DNA of 41,660 nucleotides from a virus: positions 1 to 41,660 of the IMG/VR virus record IMGVR_UViG_3300046698_000320. One strand, 5' to 3'. The notes beneath the pieces were generated by a model. The model did no database searches, had not been told where the DNA came from, and saw nothing but the letters and a program-made list of their open reading frames with translations. A program made the translations under genes and the position numbers. Below are positions 16,468 to 23,255 of the stretch, one piece after another; within the stretch, counting starts at the first letter, position 1; every line of letters starts with the position of its first letter.

Positions 16468-17225
16468 TTATTCTGTAATTTTTGCTTTGTAAGTCTTATT
16501 TTCGATAGTTACTGATACTTCTTGCCCAACTAAACTTTCAACTTCTTTTTTCTTTTCTTCTCAATAGGAGTAATTTCATAATCTCCAAGTACATATTGAT
16601 TTTTCCAATAAGTAGTTCCTGTTTTATCTGTAATATCTTTTATTTTTCCTGAATCATCTCCACCGATAAATCTACCTTTAGTATATGAAAATTTACCACA
16701 GACCCAAGCATTACCAGAGACATAAGCATCACCAGAGACTTGAGCATCACCATAGACCTGAGCATTACCACAGACCTGAGCATCACCAGAGACATAAGCA
16801 TCACCACAGACCCAAGCATCACCATAGACCTGAGCATCACCACAGACCCAAGCATTACCAGAGACATAAGCATCACCAGAGACTTGAGCATCACCAGAGA
16901 CCTGAGCATTACCACAGACCTGAGCATTACCACAGACCCAAGCATCACCAGAGACATAAGCATCACCAGAGACTTGAGCATCACCAGAGACCTGAGCATC
17001 ACCATAGACCCAAGCATTACCAGAGACTTGAGCATCACCAGAGACCTGAGCATCACCATAGACCCAAGCATTACCAGAGACCTGAGACAAATTTTCTTCT
17101 TTTTCTATATAACCTCCAAATTCTCCTTTTACAATACTACCAAAACTCTTTTCAGCTTTTATTTGAAACAATGTTTTTCCGAACAATTCTATTTTTTTAT
17201 TTGTTAATACGTATTTCTTTTGCAT
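16468..17225 (-). CDS. Hexapeptide-repeat beta-helix protein with -1 frameshift near its end
   Basis: The zero frame (stop at 16530) encodes 231 residues. The N-terminus (YVLTNKKIELFGKTLFQIKA, then GEFGGYIEKEENLSQ) resembles YdcK-type phage and prophage proteins. It is followed by about 22 six-residue repeats of type [VW]-x-G-[DN]-A-[QWY] that should form a left-handed beta helix. After the repeats come KDITDKTGTTYWKNQYVLG and EKKRKKKLKV. At 16551-16545 the mRNA has the in-frame heptamer A AAA AAG. A -1 shift there replaces LKV by EVESLVGQEVSVTIENKTYK plus AKITE, ending at 16468. That tail closely matches the C-terminus of the adjacent gene (LSLSGKEVTVTLDGKSYTAI), so the longer product is likely genuine or ancestral. 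A lost base in the A run is the alternative. Confidence 0.75.
16545..16551 (-). other. Slippery heptamer A AAA AAG
   Basis: In the zero frame the codons are AGA AAA AAG, so the heptamer has the phase needed for -1 slippage by paired tRNAs, identical to the dnaX site. The -1 frame then stays open for 25 codons into a conserved C-terminal module. I do not see a convincing downstream stem-loop, nor a Shine-Dalgarno element at the usual 10-base distance upstream. Confidence 0.45.
16697..17092 (-). repeat. 18-bp tandem repeat (22 units) inside beta-helix gene
   Basis: Twenty-two contiguous 18-base units without a length break, each varying at a few fixed positions (read on the plus strand as ca[ct/ga]aga-c-[at/cc/tt/ct]-[a/g]agcat-[c/t]ac). 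Each unit encodes one six-residue coil. Because the unit length is a multiple of three and stop-free, several other frames on both strands stay open through it; these are by-products. The last unit is diverged. Confidence 0.9.
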
Positions 17226-17230
17226 AGTGT

Positions 17231-17676
17231 TTATTTAATTATTGCCGTATAAGACTTTCCATCAAGTGTTACAGTTACTTCTTTACCTGAAAGTGATAAT
17301 TCTTCATTTACTTTTATTCCTGTTATTTCAAAAAATATTTCTGGTGTAAAATTTGGAAGTGTCATAAAGAATTTCTTTTGTTCTTCAGTTGCTCTTGCCC
17401 AATATTCTTTCCAAGCATCTTTGTAATCTAAAGTCTTTAACATTCCATCCATATTTTTAGTATCAGTATTCTGTTCACTTTCTGGCAAGTCTTTATAATC
17501 TATCCATTGGCAAGTGTGTAAGTCTGGATATACGATTATATTTTTATTAAATTCTGAATAAGTTATATCACTGTCTTTGTTGAAAAATCTCATCTTTGGC
17601 TCATTAGTATTAAACCAGCCACTGTTGTAGTTGCCACTGTTGTCTATTCCTGTGTTATTTTTTTTTTGTCTGTCAT
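17231..17676 (-). CDS. Phage protein with N-G repeat N-terminus, -1 shift at an A10 run
   Basis: The ATG-initiated zero frame at 17676 stops after ten codons. The downstream frame has an ATG at 17593 (MRFFNKDSDITYSEFN, 120 residues) but is open further upstream, reading NNTGIDNSGNYNSGWFNTNE before it. That is the usual N-terminus of this phage family (N-S-G-x-x-N-S-G repeats, then F-N-x-x-x-P-x-x-R-x-F-N-K). The two frames meet at ten consecutive A residues (17658-17667). One extra A, by transcriptional slippage, or a -1 ribosomal shift would join them into a 148-residue protein beginning MTDKKKNNTG. The C-terminal part (LPNFTPEIFFEITGI) is also characteristic. The last 20 residues form a small beta module shared with the next gene. 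Function unknown. Confidence 0.65.
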
Positions 17677-17708
17677 ATTTTTATTTATCTACTTATAAAG
17701 TTATTTAA

Positions 17709-18623
17709 CTAATTTGCCACTATTGGATTTGGTATTGTATTTGTTCTTGTATTTATTCCATTAACTAAACAATTTTGCATATAAGACAAATACTGGCTTG
17801 GAGTCTGACCTACTATATCGTGTTCTGTATTTATCACATAATCATAAACAATTTGACTTAATGCTGGTGTAGTTTCAATTTTGATCCCATAATTTACTTT
17901 AAAGGAATCATTTGGATTTGCCTGAGAATCTAAAAATGCACCAGATGTTGCCATTGAAGATAGAGGAACTGCTGAAATTACAATCTGGGTTATTTCTGAA
18001 TAATCTTGAATGGTAGTATTACAATTGCCTGACAAAACAAGGCTTATAAGTTGTTGAACTTCTGGTGGTGGATTCCCATAATAGGTTAGTGTTGGAGTAT
18101 TTGTAGCCATAAAAGATGGCTCATCTATGGAACCTACAAACCACCACGCTTGTGAAATATCTGGATTGTTTGGTTCTTGTGGTGTTGGTGCTGAAGCTAT
18201 AACTGGCTGTTGAACTACAGTTGTTTGTTCAGTAATGGCTGTTCCAGTTACACTGGCTTGCTCTTGTGCTATTTGTCCTGCTGTAAGATTGGAACCAGAA
18301 GTATTTGCTCCTGCCGATACAACAACTTCTGTTGTGGTTGGTTGAACAAAAATAGCCACAGGAGTTGCTACAACTGTAGTTATTACAGGAGTGCTTATAG
18401 CACTCGTTGTAGTGGCTTTATTTTGGTTTACAACAGGCTTTGTAACTGTAACCACAGATTTGACTGTTGGCTTTGTTTTTACTACAACTGGCACAATTTT
18501 AGTGGTAGTTGCAACTGATATACTTATTGTTGATGTAGCTTGGGTAGTAGGAACTTTTACAACTTCTTTATGAATTGTAAATATGCCTGATATAAAAACC
18601 CATATAATTAAAAATATTTTCAT
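17709..18623 (-). CDS. Exported Thr/Val-rich protein of unknown function
   Basis: 304 residues. Residues 1-17 (MKIFLIIWVFISGIFTI) are a signal peptide or N-terminal anchor. Residues about 25-150 are low-complexity Thr/Val/Pro/Ala with repeated TTT and VV, probably an extended stalk. Residues about 155-304 look folded (ISQAWWFVGSIDEP, then a hydrophobic YDYVINTEHDIVGQ segment) with two Cys that could form a disulfide. It may sit on the host surface or in the envelope. Similar stalked exported proteins occur in Patescibacteria, a weak hint on the host. Confidence 0.7.
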   Translation of the reverse strand: MKIFLIIWVFISGIFTIHKEVVKVPTTQATSTISISVATTTKIVPVVVKTKPTVKSVVTVTKPVVNQNKATTTSAISTPVITTVVATPVAIFVQPTTTEVVVSAGANTSGSNLTAGQIAQEQASVTGTAITEQTTVVQQPVIASAPTPQEPNNPDISQAWWFVGSIDEPSFMATNTPTLTYYGNPPPEVQQLISLVLSGNCNTTIQDYSEITQIVISAVPLSSMATSGAFLDSQANPNDSFKVNYGIKIETTPALSQIVYDYVINTEHDIVGQTPSQYLSYMQNCLVNGINTRTNTIPNPIVAN

Positions 18624-18627
18624 ATTA

Positions 18628-18831
18628 TTATGGCATTAAACTTATAATAAAGTTCCACAGACTAAATGGAGCTTTTGTAATTCTTTCTTTAAACTCTTTT
18701 GGATTTCCACAAGAACTAAAATCATTTTCAATTATATCTAATATTTGAGCTTTTCTCTTTATTGCTTCCTCATTCCTATTCTTTATGCTCTGCTTGAATA
18801 TTGGATGACTTATTATTTGTTTCTTCGTCAT
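18628..18831 (-). CDS. Unknown small basic protein
   Basis: 67 residues from the ATG at 18831 (MTKKQIISHPIFKQ). A TTG four codons upstream is possible. A separate ATG at 18857 opens a 26-codon frame in another phase (MENSIAQANDEETNN) that overlaps it, so the true N-terminus may also be affected by an indel. Ends with a hydrophobic FSLWNFIISLMP. Confidence 0.45.
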   Translation of the reverse strand: MTKKQIISHPIFKQSIKNRNEEAIKRKAQILDIIENDFSSCGNPKEFKERITKAPFSLWNFIISLMP

Positions 18832-18862
18832 TTGCTTGAGCAATACTATTCTCCATTAATAT

Positions 18863-19081
18863 TTATGGATCTAGCTTGCTATAATTTATAACTGATTCTT
18901 CAAATACTAACTTGTATAAATTCTTTAAGTCTTCTTTCTCTTGTCCTTCAAAACCATTAATTGCTACATAAGTCTCTGCACAGTATTCAGAAGTAGCTTC
19001 TATAGTTTTCTTTATACAAGTAGTCATTGCAAGTTTTGCACATTTCTTTGCATCTTCAATTAACAATTCTTCATTATTCAT
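18863..19081 (-). CDS. Unknown small helical protein
   Basis: 72 residues, helical, with three Cys in the first half (DAKKCAKLAMTTCIKKTIEA, EYCAETYV) and an acidic end. It starts inside the stop of the gene upstream. Not recognised. Confidence 0.5.
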   Translation of the reverse strand: MNNEELLIEDAKKCAKLAMTTCIKKTIEATSEYCAETYVAINGFEGQEKEDLKNLYKLVFEESVINYSKLDP

Positions 19082-19249
19082 TTTCTTGTTTGGTTAAAGT
19101 TTCTAATTTTTTTAAGGATCTTATTCTGGCTGGTATAACTTTCTTTAAGTTACATTTGTCACAACATAATCCATCTCTTCTGCAAGGTACAGGATTGTTC
19201 CCTTCTCCTTCAACTCTTCTTTACATATACAACATGTTTTATTTTTCAT
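19074..19249 (-). pseudogene. Small zinc-ribbon phage protein broken by a -1 indel
   Basis: The ATG at 19249 opens MKNKTCCICKEELKEK, then the frame drifts to an early stop. The -1 frame from the same point reads GEGNNPVPCRRDGLCCDKCN followed by LKKVIPARI and a Lys-rich end. Joined, the two halves give the common small phage protein pattern C-x2-C ... GNNPxP ... CCDxCN-x-x-x-VIPAR. The break falls in an AAGGAGAAGGG stretch, where one base seems to be missing. It is either a sequencing or assembly error or real decay. Stop overlaps the next gene start. Confidence 0.6.
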
Positions 19250-19251
19250 AT

Positions 19252-19374
19252 CTATATAGTTTTATGATATTCTCCACAATCACAATTGCATCCTTCTCTG
19301 CGACAATTAGAAGTGCAACTATGACTACATTCTCTAACTGGCTTATTAGCACAACTTTTTGCACATTTTCTAAC
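19252..19374 (-). other. Cys-rich 40-codon frame lacking a start codon
   Basis: Between stops the minus strand reads KCAKSCANKPVRECSHSC, then TSNCRREGCNCDCGEYHKTI, with eight Cys and three basic patches. The stop lies 2 bp before the next gene's ATG, the spacing of an operon member. There is no ATG, GTG or TTG in frame, so the 5' part may lie in another frame through an indel. Metal binding is plausible. Confidence 0.35.
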
Positions 19375-19390
19375 CTAAATACTACTGTCG

Positions 19391-19723
19391 TTTGTATCGT
19401 GTGCTTCAGGGGAAAGATAACTTATTGGATAGCTTGCCGTCATATCTGTCGGCAAGTCCATTCCGCTTCATAATAGGCGGTTATCAAAGACTAGGTTTCT
19501 TGGGGTAGCTTCGCTTTTTCAAATCAAGTGCGTCTATCTTGCGTTTATGAACTATTTATCTGATTAAGATTTTCCCCCTAAAGAACACGATATTTTATCC
19601 AAAGCACGATACAAAAATTAGACACTTGCCGGATTCCTCCATAGAATCTCATTTGTCGCTTTGGCAGCGAGCCAGTAATTCTAATTCTGTATGGTACTTT
19701 GGATATTATTTTTTTAAAAGAAC
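19391..19723 (-). ncRNA. Candidate structured noncoding RNA
   Basis: About 330 bases, clearly less AT-rich than surroundings and without a coding frame. Long-range helices nest: TTTGTATCGTG (19391-19401) with its exact 11-bp complement at 19605-19615, and GGGGAAA (19409-19415) with TTTCCCC (19571-19577). Local hairpins: CTTGCCG/CGGCAAG (19433-19456), CCGC/GCGG (19463-19480), TCGCT/AGCGA around 19660-19675, enclosed by TAGAAT/ATTCTA. A promoter-like ATGTAC-N17-TATAAT lies immediately upstream on the minus strand, so transcription leftward from about 19723 is expected. I could not match it to RNase P, tmRNA, 6S, SRP, group I intron or a riboswitch. Confidence 0.5.
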
Positions 19724-19729
19724 CTATTA

Positions 19730-19758
19730 ATTATATCATGTATACTAAAAATGTACAT
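19730..19758 (-). promoter_or_regulatory. Leftward promoter of the structured RNA
   Basis: On the minus strand ATGTAC and TATAAT are separated by exactly 17 bp, with TATACATGA directly before the -10. An almost identical arrangement (ATGTAC-N17-TATAAT with TACATGTAG before the -10) precedes the rightward structured leader at 22.98 kb. Confidence 0.5.
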
Positions 19759-19765
19759 AGATAAT

Positions 19766-21400
19766 TTAATATTGCTCTAAAGGCTTTATTTCTGGTATTT
19801 CAATCATTTCTTTTTTTATTCTATTTGATGGCGCAGATAATGTTACTAATGTTTTTGTTGCTTCATCTACAATTTTTGGAGATATTAAATTAATTTGGTT
19901 GTTTACATATTCACCATAAAATGTATATATTTTTCCATTAATTCTGTTTTTTGCAATTTTAAAAGAAAAATATGGAGTATATTCTTCTTCATTAAATTCC
20001 CCACTTATTTTTTTCTTTGGAATTCTATGAATAATAATAGCCCAATTTGAAATACCTCCAATATTTCCAGTTCCTCTAATGTCATAAATATTTGGTGGAT
20101 AATTATTATTTTGTCCAGGTTTTCTAGCATGTGCCATTAGTAAAATCATAATTTTATATTGCGCAGCTAATTTTTTAAGCCTAACTAAGATTGCAGAATC
20201 TTCTCCATTTTTATCTTGGCTTTTTTTATCATTTTCTTGAAGAAAATCAAGAAGATCAAATACTACTATTTTAACACCTAAAGCAACACCATTTATTATA
20301 ATTTCTTCAACCCAATCCATTGTTGCGGTTTTATAAACTTGAGGAACATAAATTGGCATATTTGCAGTAATTCCAAGAACTTGATATTTTTCCCAAAATT
20401 CTGTTGGTGGCATTTCAAATTGAAACCAAAGAACTGGAATATTCTGTTTAATTGCATTTGCTGTAATATGCATTGCAAATAGAGATTTACCTTGACCTGT
20501 ATAACCCGAAATGATTCCAATATGTTCAAGTCTAAATCCTCCATCTAATATTTCATCAAGAGAAGCAACACCTGTTTCTATTTTTTCATGAGATAATGTT
20601 TTAGCATGTTCAATTGCAGAATCAGCTAAAGTAATGACATTCGTAGATAATTTTTCTTCCTCAAATTTTAAGTTTAAATTTCGATTTTGTTGAGCTTGTT
20701 TTATTGCAATATTTTTATATAAAGTTCTAATGACATTTTCATCAAGCGGCGGTGTATTTGCATCATTCCATTTTTTAAACATTTGCCAAACTGTTGTTTC
20801 CCAATCTTCTGGATTTTTAAATGCATTTAATAATTTTCCAATTACTTTTTTTGCTGCATCATTACGTCCGCCTTCTTTAACTCCTTTTGTCAAATCAGCC
20901 CAATCAATTTTTGATTTATCAATAACTTGAAATTTATCTCTTGGAAATTCTGCAAGAGGGCCATCATAAATGATTGTATAATCTCCGCCCTTTTTGTTTG
21001 TGCTATCTTCTGTTTTACAATATGGCGCTAAAACATATCCTCCATCATTTTTAATATCAATATGTTGTTCTCTTAATCCCTGTGATGGAACATTTGCATA
21101 TTTATAATATAAGTGATATCCTCCAGAGCCTGTTCTAACACAAAAAGTTTTTGGAAATGTTTTATAATCAACTGAACCAAGATCCAAGTCAACAACAGTA
21201 ATTCCAGAAATCTCGCCAGTGATAATTCCGATATTTCGATCCCCCTCTTCAAACCACGACATGCACTCCGCCCTTGTCGGCCTTCGAGATTGAAAAGTTT
21301 TCCACTCTTTAATATATTTAGTGTCTGGAAGTTTATTTGTCCCTACTGGCACCAGAGACCTTCCAAGGGCTAATAGGTTTAAACATTGTTGTAATTTCAT
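19766..21400 (-). CDS. Bifunctional primase-polymerase / SF4 helicase
   Basis: 544 residues. N-terminal prim-pol (AEP) domain: VVDLDLG (D71, D73 metal ligands), RTGSGGYHLYYKY (His motif) and DIKNDGGYVLAPY (third acidic motif). C-terminal RecA/DnaB-type ATPase: IGIISGYTGQGKSLFAMHI (Walker A, K305) and IKIVVFDLLDF-like Walker B, then ILLMAHARKPG (sensor/H4-like). It would make primers and unwind DNA at the fork, partnering the family B polymerase encoded in the rightward block. It is transcribed away from that block, with the replisome-organizer-like gene just upstream. Confidence 0.88.
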   Translation of the reverse strand: MKLQQCLNLLALGRSLVPVGTNKLPDTKYIKEWKTFQSRRPTRAECMSWFEEGDRNIGIITGEISGITVVDLDLGSVDYKTFPKTFCVRTGSGGYHLYYKYANVPSQGLREQHIDIKNDGGYVLAPYCKTEDSTNKKGGDYTIIYDGPLAEFPRDKFQVIDKSKIDWADLTKGVKEGGRNDAAKKVIGKLLNAFKNPEDWETTVWQMFKKWNDANTPPLDENVIRTLYKNIAIKQAQQNRNLNLKFEEEKLSTNVITLADSAIEHAKTLSHEKIETGVASLDEILDGGFRLEHIGIISGYTGQGKSLFAMHITANAIKQNIPVLWFQFEMPPTEFWEKYQVLGITANMPIYVPQVYKTATMDWVEEIIINGVALGVKIVVFDLLDFLQENDKKSQDKNGEDSAILVRLKKLAAQYKIMILLMAHARKPGQNNNYPPNIYDIRGTGNIGGISNWAIIIHRIPKKKISGEFNEEEYTPYFSFKIAKNRINGKIYTFYGEYVNNQINLISPKIVDEATKTLVTLSAPSNRIKKEMIEIPEIKPLEQY

Positions 21401-21427
21401 ACGCGATTTTTAATTAATGCCATATTT

Positions 21428-22219
21428 TTAATGATTTATTAAATATTTAAGAACTGTTGATAATCCCCAACTATCTGGATATTTCTCTTTTGCTTGTTGA
21501 AATGCCATATCTAGTTTATCATCTGCATATTTCCCTTTCATAATATCGCTAGCTTCGCGGGAATATCTTTTTATCGCATTGCCAGCTTGTATTTTATTTT
21601 CGCATTTGATATTCTTTTCTGTAAAAAATACTGAAAGTAATCGAATATGATCAGTATCACTTTCTAACATTTTGTTTAGATACGATGGCCAATCAAAAAT
21701 ATCCACAACTTTCTCCGAGCTTGACTCGGATTCTATTATTATATTATCTATTCTATTCTTATCTATTCTAGTGTTATCAATGATAACGGCATCCTTGTTA
21801 TCATTGATAACATTTCTTTGTTTTTTAAAACCTTTATCTTGCAATGCTCGTTTTTTATTTCTACATTTTTTAACCCGTTCATAATTTGTTAAATTTGACC
21901 CTTGTCTTTTCCCAAAATTGCATAGTGTAACAGTGTGTAACAAATTATTGTTATCATTTGTTATCATTTGTATCATCCCCAATTTTACAAATCTTTGAAG
22001 ACACCCTTGCGCATTTTCTATTGGATTTAAGTCATGCATTGGATCATCTGGTATATGACTTAATTGAATGATATTATATTCATTACAATCTTTTATTATT
22101 CCTTGATTTTGAGAAGACAAACATAGTAATGTAATAAAACATAGTCTATCTTCCATTGATAATCCCATGACTTTTAAATCAGTCATCCAATCTAATCCAT
22201 AAAATTTAAACCATTGCAT
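21428..22219 (-). CDS. Replisome organizer-like replication protein
   Basis: 263 residues from the ATG at 22219 (MQWFKFYGLDWMTDLKVMGL), chosen because it starts right after the upstream stop; this opening is typical of phage replisome organizers and DnaD/DnaT-like N-terminal winged helices. The region 70-115 (IIQLSHIPDD, LQRFVKLGMI, LHTVTLCNFGKRQ) fits the winged-helix core. A basic Asn/Lys-rich linker follows, then a C-terminal helical domain (AFQQAKEKYPDSWGLSTVLK) resembling the DnaD-like C-terminal helices. Likely loads the helicase at the origin. Confidence 0.7.
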   Translation of the reverse strand: MQWFKFYGLDWMTDLKVMGLSMEDRLCFITLLCLSSQNQGIIKDCNEYNIIQLSHIPDDPMHDLNPIENAQGCLQRFVKLGMIQMITNDNNNLLHTVTLCNFGKRQGSNLTNYERVKKCRNKKRALQDKGFKKQRNVINDNKDAVIIDNTRIDKNRIDNIIIESESSSEKVVDIFDWPSYLNKMLESDTDHIRLLSVFFTEKNIKCENKIQAGNAIKRYSREASDIMKGKYADDKLDMAFQQAKEKYPDSWGLSTVLKYLINH

Positions 22220-22220
22220 G

Positions 22221-22442
22221 TTATTTATGAGAATTTTTAATAGCCTCAATAAAAAGATCAACTGCTTCATATGGAGTATTTCCACTCATGGCATGTTTAT
22301 CATTTCGACCATATCCACAAACCCATTTATCAATACTAACCTTATAGCGCAATTGCAAACCAAGCCTTTCTAGCTTCATCGGATGCCCAAATGGCACATC
22401 GATAAATGGCGGTAAAGACTCTAACATATTATCTACTGTCAT
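22221..22442 (-). CDS. Unknown small protein
   Basis: 73 residues, first gene of the leftward replication operon (MTVDNMLESLPPFIDVPFGH). Contains YKVSIDKWVCGYGRNDKHAM and ends AVDLFIEAIKNSHK, a pattern seen in many short phage and prophage proteins of unknown role that predict a beta hairpin plus helix. Preceded by a structured leader. Confidence 0.55.
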   Translation of the reverse strand: MTVDNMLESLPPFIDVPFGHPMKLERLGLQLRYKVSIDKWVCGYGRNDKHAMSGNTPYEAVDLFIEAIKNSHK

Positions 22443-22632
22443 ACATTTTTTCTAAATTAAAAAAGACTTTAGTTAAAACAAAACTTTCATTATCTGGCGA
22501 TAATTAAAAAATTTAAGAACTCATACATATGTGGAATTTATAACCACTTTTTTTGTTCTAACTAAAATCCTCTTGCTATTAAATTATTGTACGAGTTCTT
22601 ATATCAAATTCAACTTTTATTTTTCCGCCAGT
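22443..22632 (-). other. Structured 5' leader of the leftward replication operon
   Basis: Three helices nest in this untranslated leader: CTGGCG (22494-22499) with CGCCAG (22626-22631); TAAGAACTC (22514-22522) with GAGTTCTTA (22593-22601), nine perfect pairs; and GTGG/CCAC (22531-22547). A competing local hairpin ATTATC-TGGC-GATAAT uses one arm of the outer helix, so the leader could switch between two forms. Ends just before the first ATG. No known riboswitch recognised. Confidence 0.4.
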
Positions 22633-22639
22633 AACTACA

Positions 22640-22667
22640 ATTATACTACTATTTTTTTATTTGTAAA
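22640..22667 (-). promoter_or_regulatory. Leftward promoter of replication operon
   Basis: TTTACA (22662-22667) and TATAAT (22640-22645) on the minus strand with 16-bp spacing. Transcription would begin near 22633, at the outer helix of the leader. Confidence 0.55.
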
Positions 22668-22692
22668 TAGAAGAGAAAATATCATTAGCTCA

Positions 22693-22731
22693 TATACTTA
22701 AAAGGACCTTGCTCAAAGGTCCCTAAGTATA
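22693..22731 (-). terminator. Strong hairpin, leftward intrinsic terminator
   Basis: GGACCTT (22704-22710) pairs perfectly with AAGGTCC (22716-22722) around a five-base loop, and TATACTTA (22693-22700) pairs with TAAGTATA (22724-22731). Read leftward, the GC part is followed by TTTTAAG. It would stop transcripts from the upstream promoter at 22.82 kb. Confidence 0.6.
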
Positions 22732-22813
22732 AAATAAGAGAATCGCGTTAACTTATTTTAGTTTAAAACGTCAGTAAAATGTCAAACTAACGGAGGAATC
22801 AGAAAGAATCCTC
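22700..22813 (-). ncRNA. Candidate small RNA
   Basis: A leftward promoter (22820-22847) and the hairpin terminator define a transcript of about 110 bases with no coding frame. It contains a GAGGA/TCCTC hairpin at its start and a 7-bp hairpin CGTTAGT/ACTGACG (22769-22792, one G-T pair) in the middle. Could be a regulatory or origin-primer RNA. Inferred from signals only. Confidence 0.4.
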
Positions 22814-22819
22814 ATATAG

Positions 22820-22847
22820 ATTATATCATACTTTTTAGAAATGTAAA
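22820..22847 (-). promoter_or_regulatory. Second leftward promoter
   Basis: TTTACA (22842-22847) and TATAAT (22820-22825) on the minus strand, 16-bp spacing, the same design as the promoter at 22640-22667. Confidence 0.5.
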
Positions 22848-22863
22848 AGAAAATGTCAAAAAA

Positions 22864-22886
22864 CCATTGTACAATAAAGGTATAAT
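22864..22886 (+). promoter_or_regulatory. Rightward promoter/operator with ATTGTACAAT palindrome
   Basis: ACCATTGTACAAT, five bases, then TATAAT. Identical 13-base block and spacing as upstream of the DNA methyltransferase gene. No good -35 hexamer 16-18 bp before the -10, so the palindrome may bind an activator or a repressor that controls both sites. Candidate regulators are the LexA-type helix-turn-helix protein at 27.1 kb and the small one at 29.1 kb. Confidence 0.45.
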
Positions 22887-22947
22887 CTAATGCCTATTTA
22901 CAGCCCCTTAAAATGATGTTGCAATGTATACTATATGTGTATTTACT

Positions 22948-22976
22948 ATGTACAATTCTGGTACATGTAGTATAAT
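22948..22976 (+). promoter_or_regulatory. Rightward early promoter
   Basis: ATGTAC (22948-22953), exactly 17 bp, TATAAT (22971-22976). The -35 hexamer is also half of an inverted repeat ATGTAC-N7-GTACAT, a possible operator overlapping the promoter. It should drive the structured leader and the early genes to its right. Confidence 0.55.
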
Positions 22977-22982
22977 TATCCA

Positions 22983-23252
22983 AGAAGGTTGATGAAGATA
23001 CAGGAACAAAATAATTTAATTATATATCCTCGCTATCATTTAATCAACTCTTAAAAGAATCGCAACTTGAAAGTTAAATAGTAAACGGAAGTAAGCTGGT
23101 TACTTCAAGATTGGATTATCAACTTAAATGTTGATAGTTCAATTCGGTAAATAAGGACCTAAAGTAATATATTATAAAGTATCCATTATTTATCGAATTG
23201 AGCTTCTAATTTAGTCAATTAGAACTCTACTTATAACGTAATAATTCGTAAA
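22983..23252 (+). ncRNA. Long structured leader or stand-alone RNA with consecutive stem-loops
   Basis: About 270 noncoding bases between the promoter and the first early ATG. Helices: GTTGAT/ATCAAC (22988-23048); GAAGTAA/TTACTTC with a 5-base loop (23088-23106); TATCAAC/GTTGATA with a 6-base loop (23117-23136); a 15-bp stem with a single G-T pair (23140-23154 with 23186-23200); and TTCTAATT/AATTAGAA with a 5-base loop (23204-23224). Such density of perfect stems in AT-rich DNA is not expected by chance. Family not recognised. It may control early genes, act as an RNA effector, or mark the origin. Confidence 0.55.
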
Positions 23253-23255
23253 AAT

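Noticed and set aside
16697-17092. CRISPR array
   Set aside because: The tandem units abut with no unique spacers and encode protein repeats.
16685-17227. A 180-codon His/Arg-rich plus-strand frame and other long frames through the 18-bp repeat
   Set aside because: They arise because an 18-base stop-free unit keeps several frames open. Composition (HHRPKHYQR-type) is a direct reflection of the beta-helix repeat, and there is no ribosome-binding site or neighbouring plus-strand gene.
19027-19473. 148-codon plus-strand frame over the gap before the primase
   Set aside because: It overlaps two minus-strand zinc-ribbon/Cys-rich frames and half of the structured RNA, with unnatural composition.
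19391-19723. Group I intron, tmRNA or RNase P RNA
   Set aside because: The conserved core sequences of these RNAs, as I know them, could not be found, and no split host gene flanks it.
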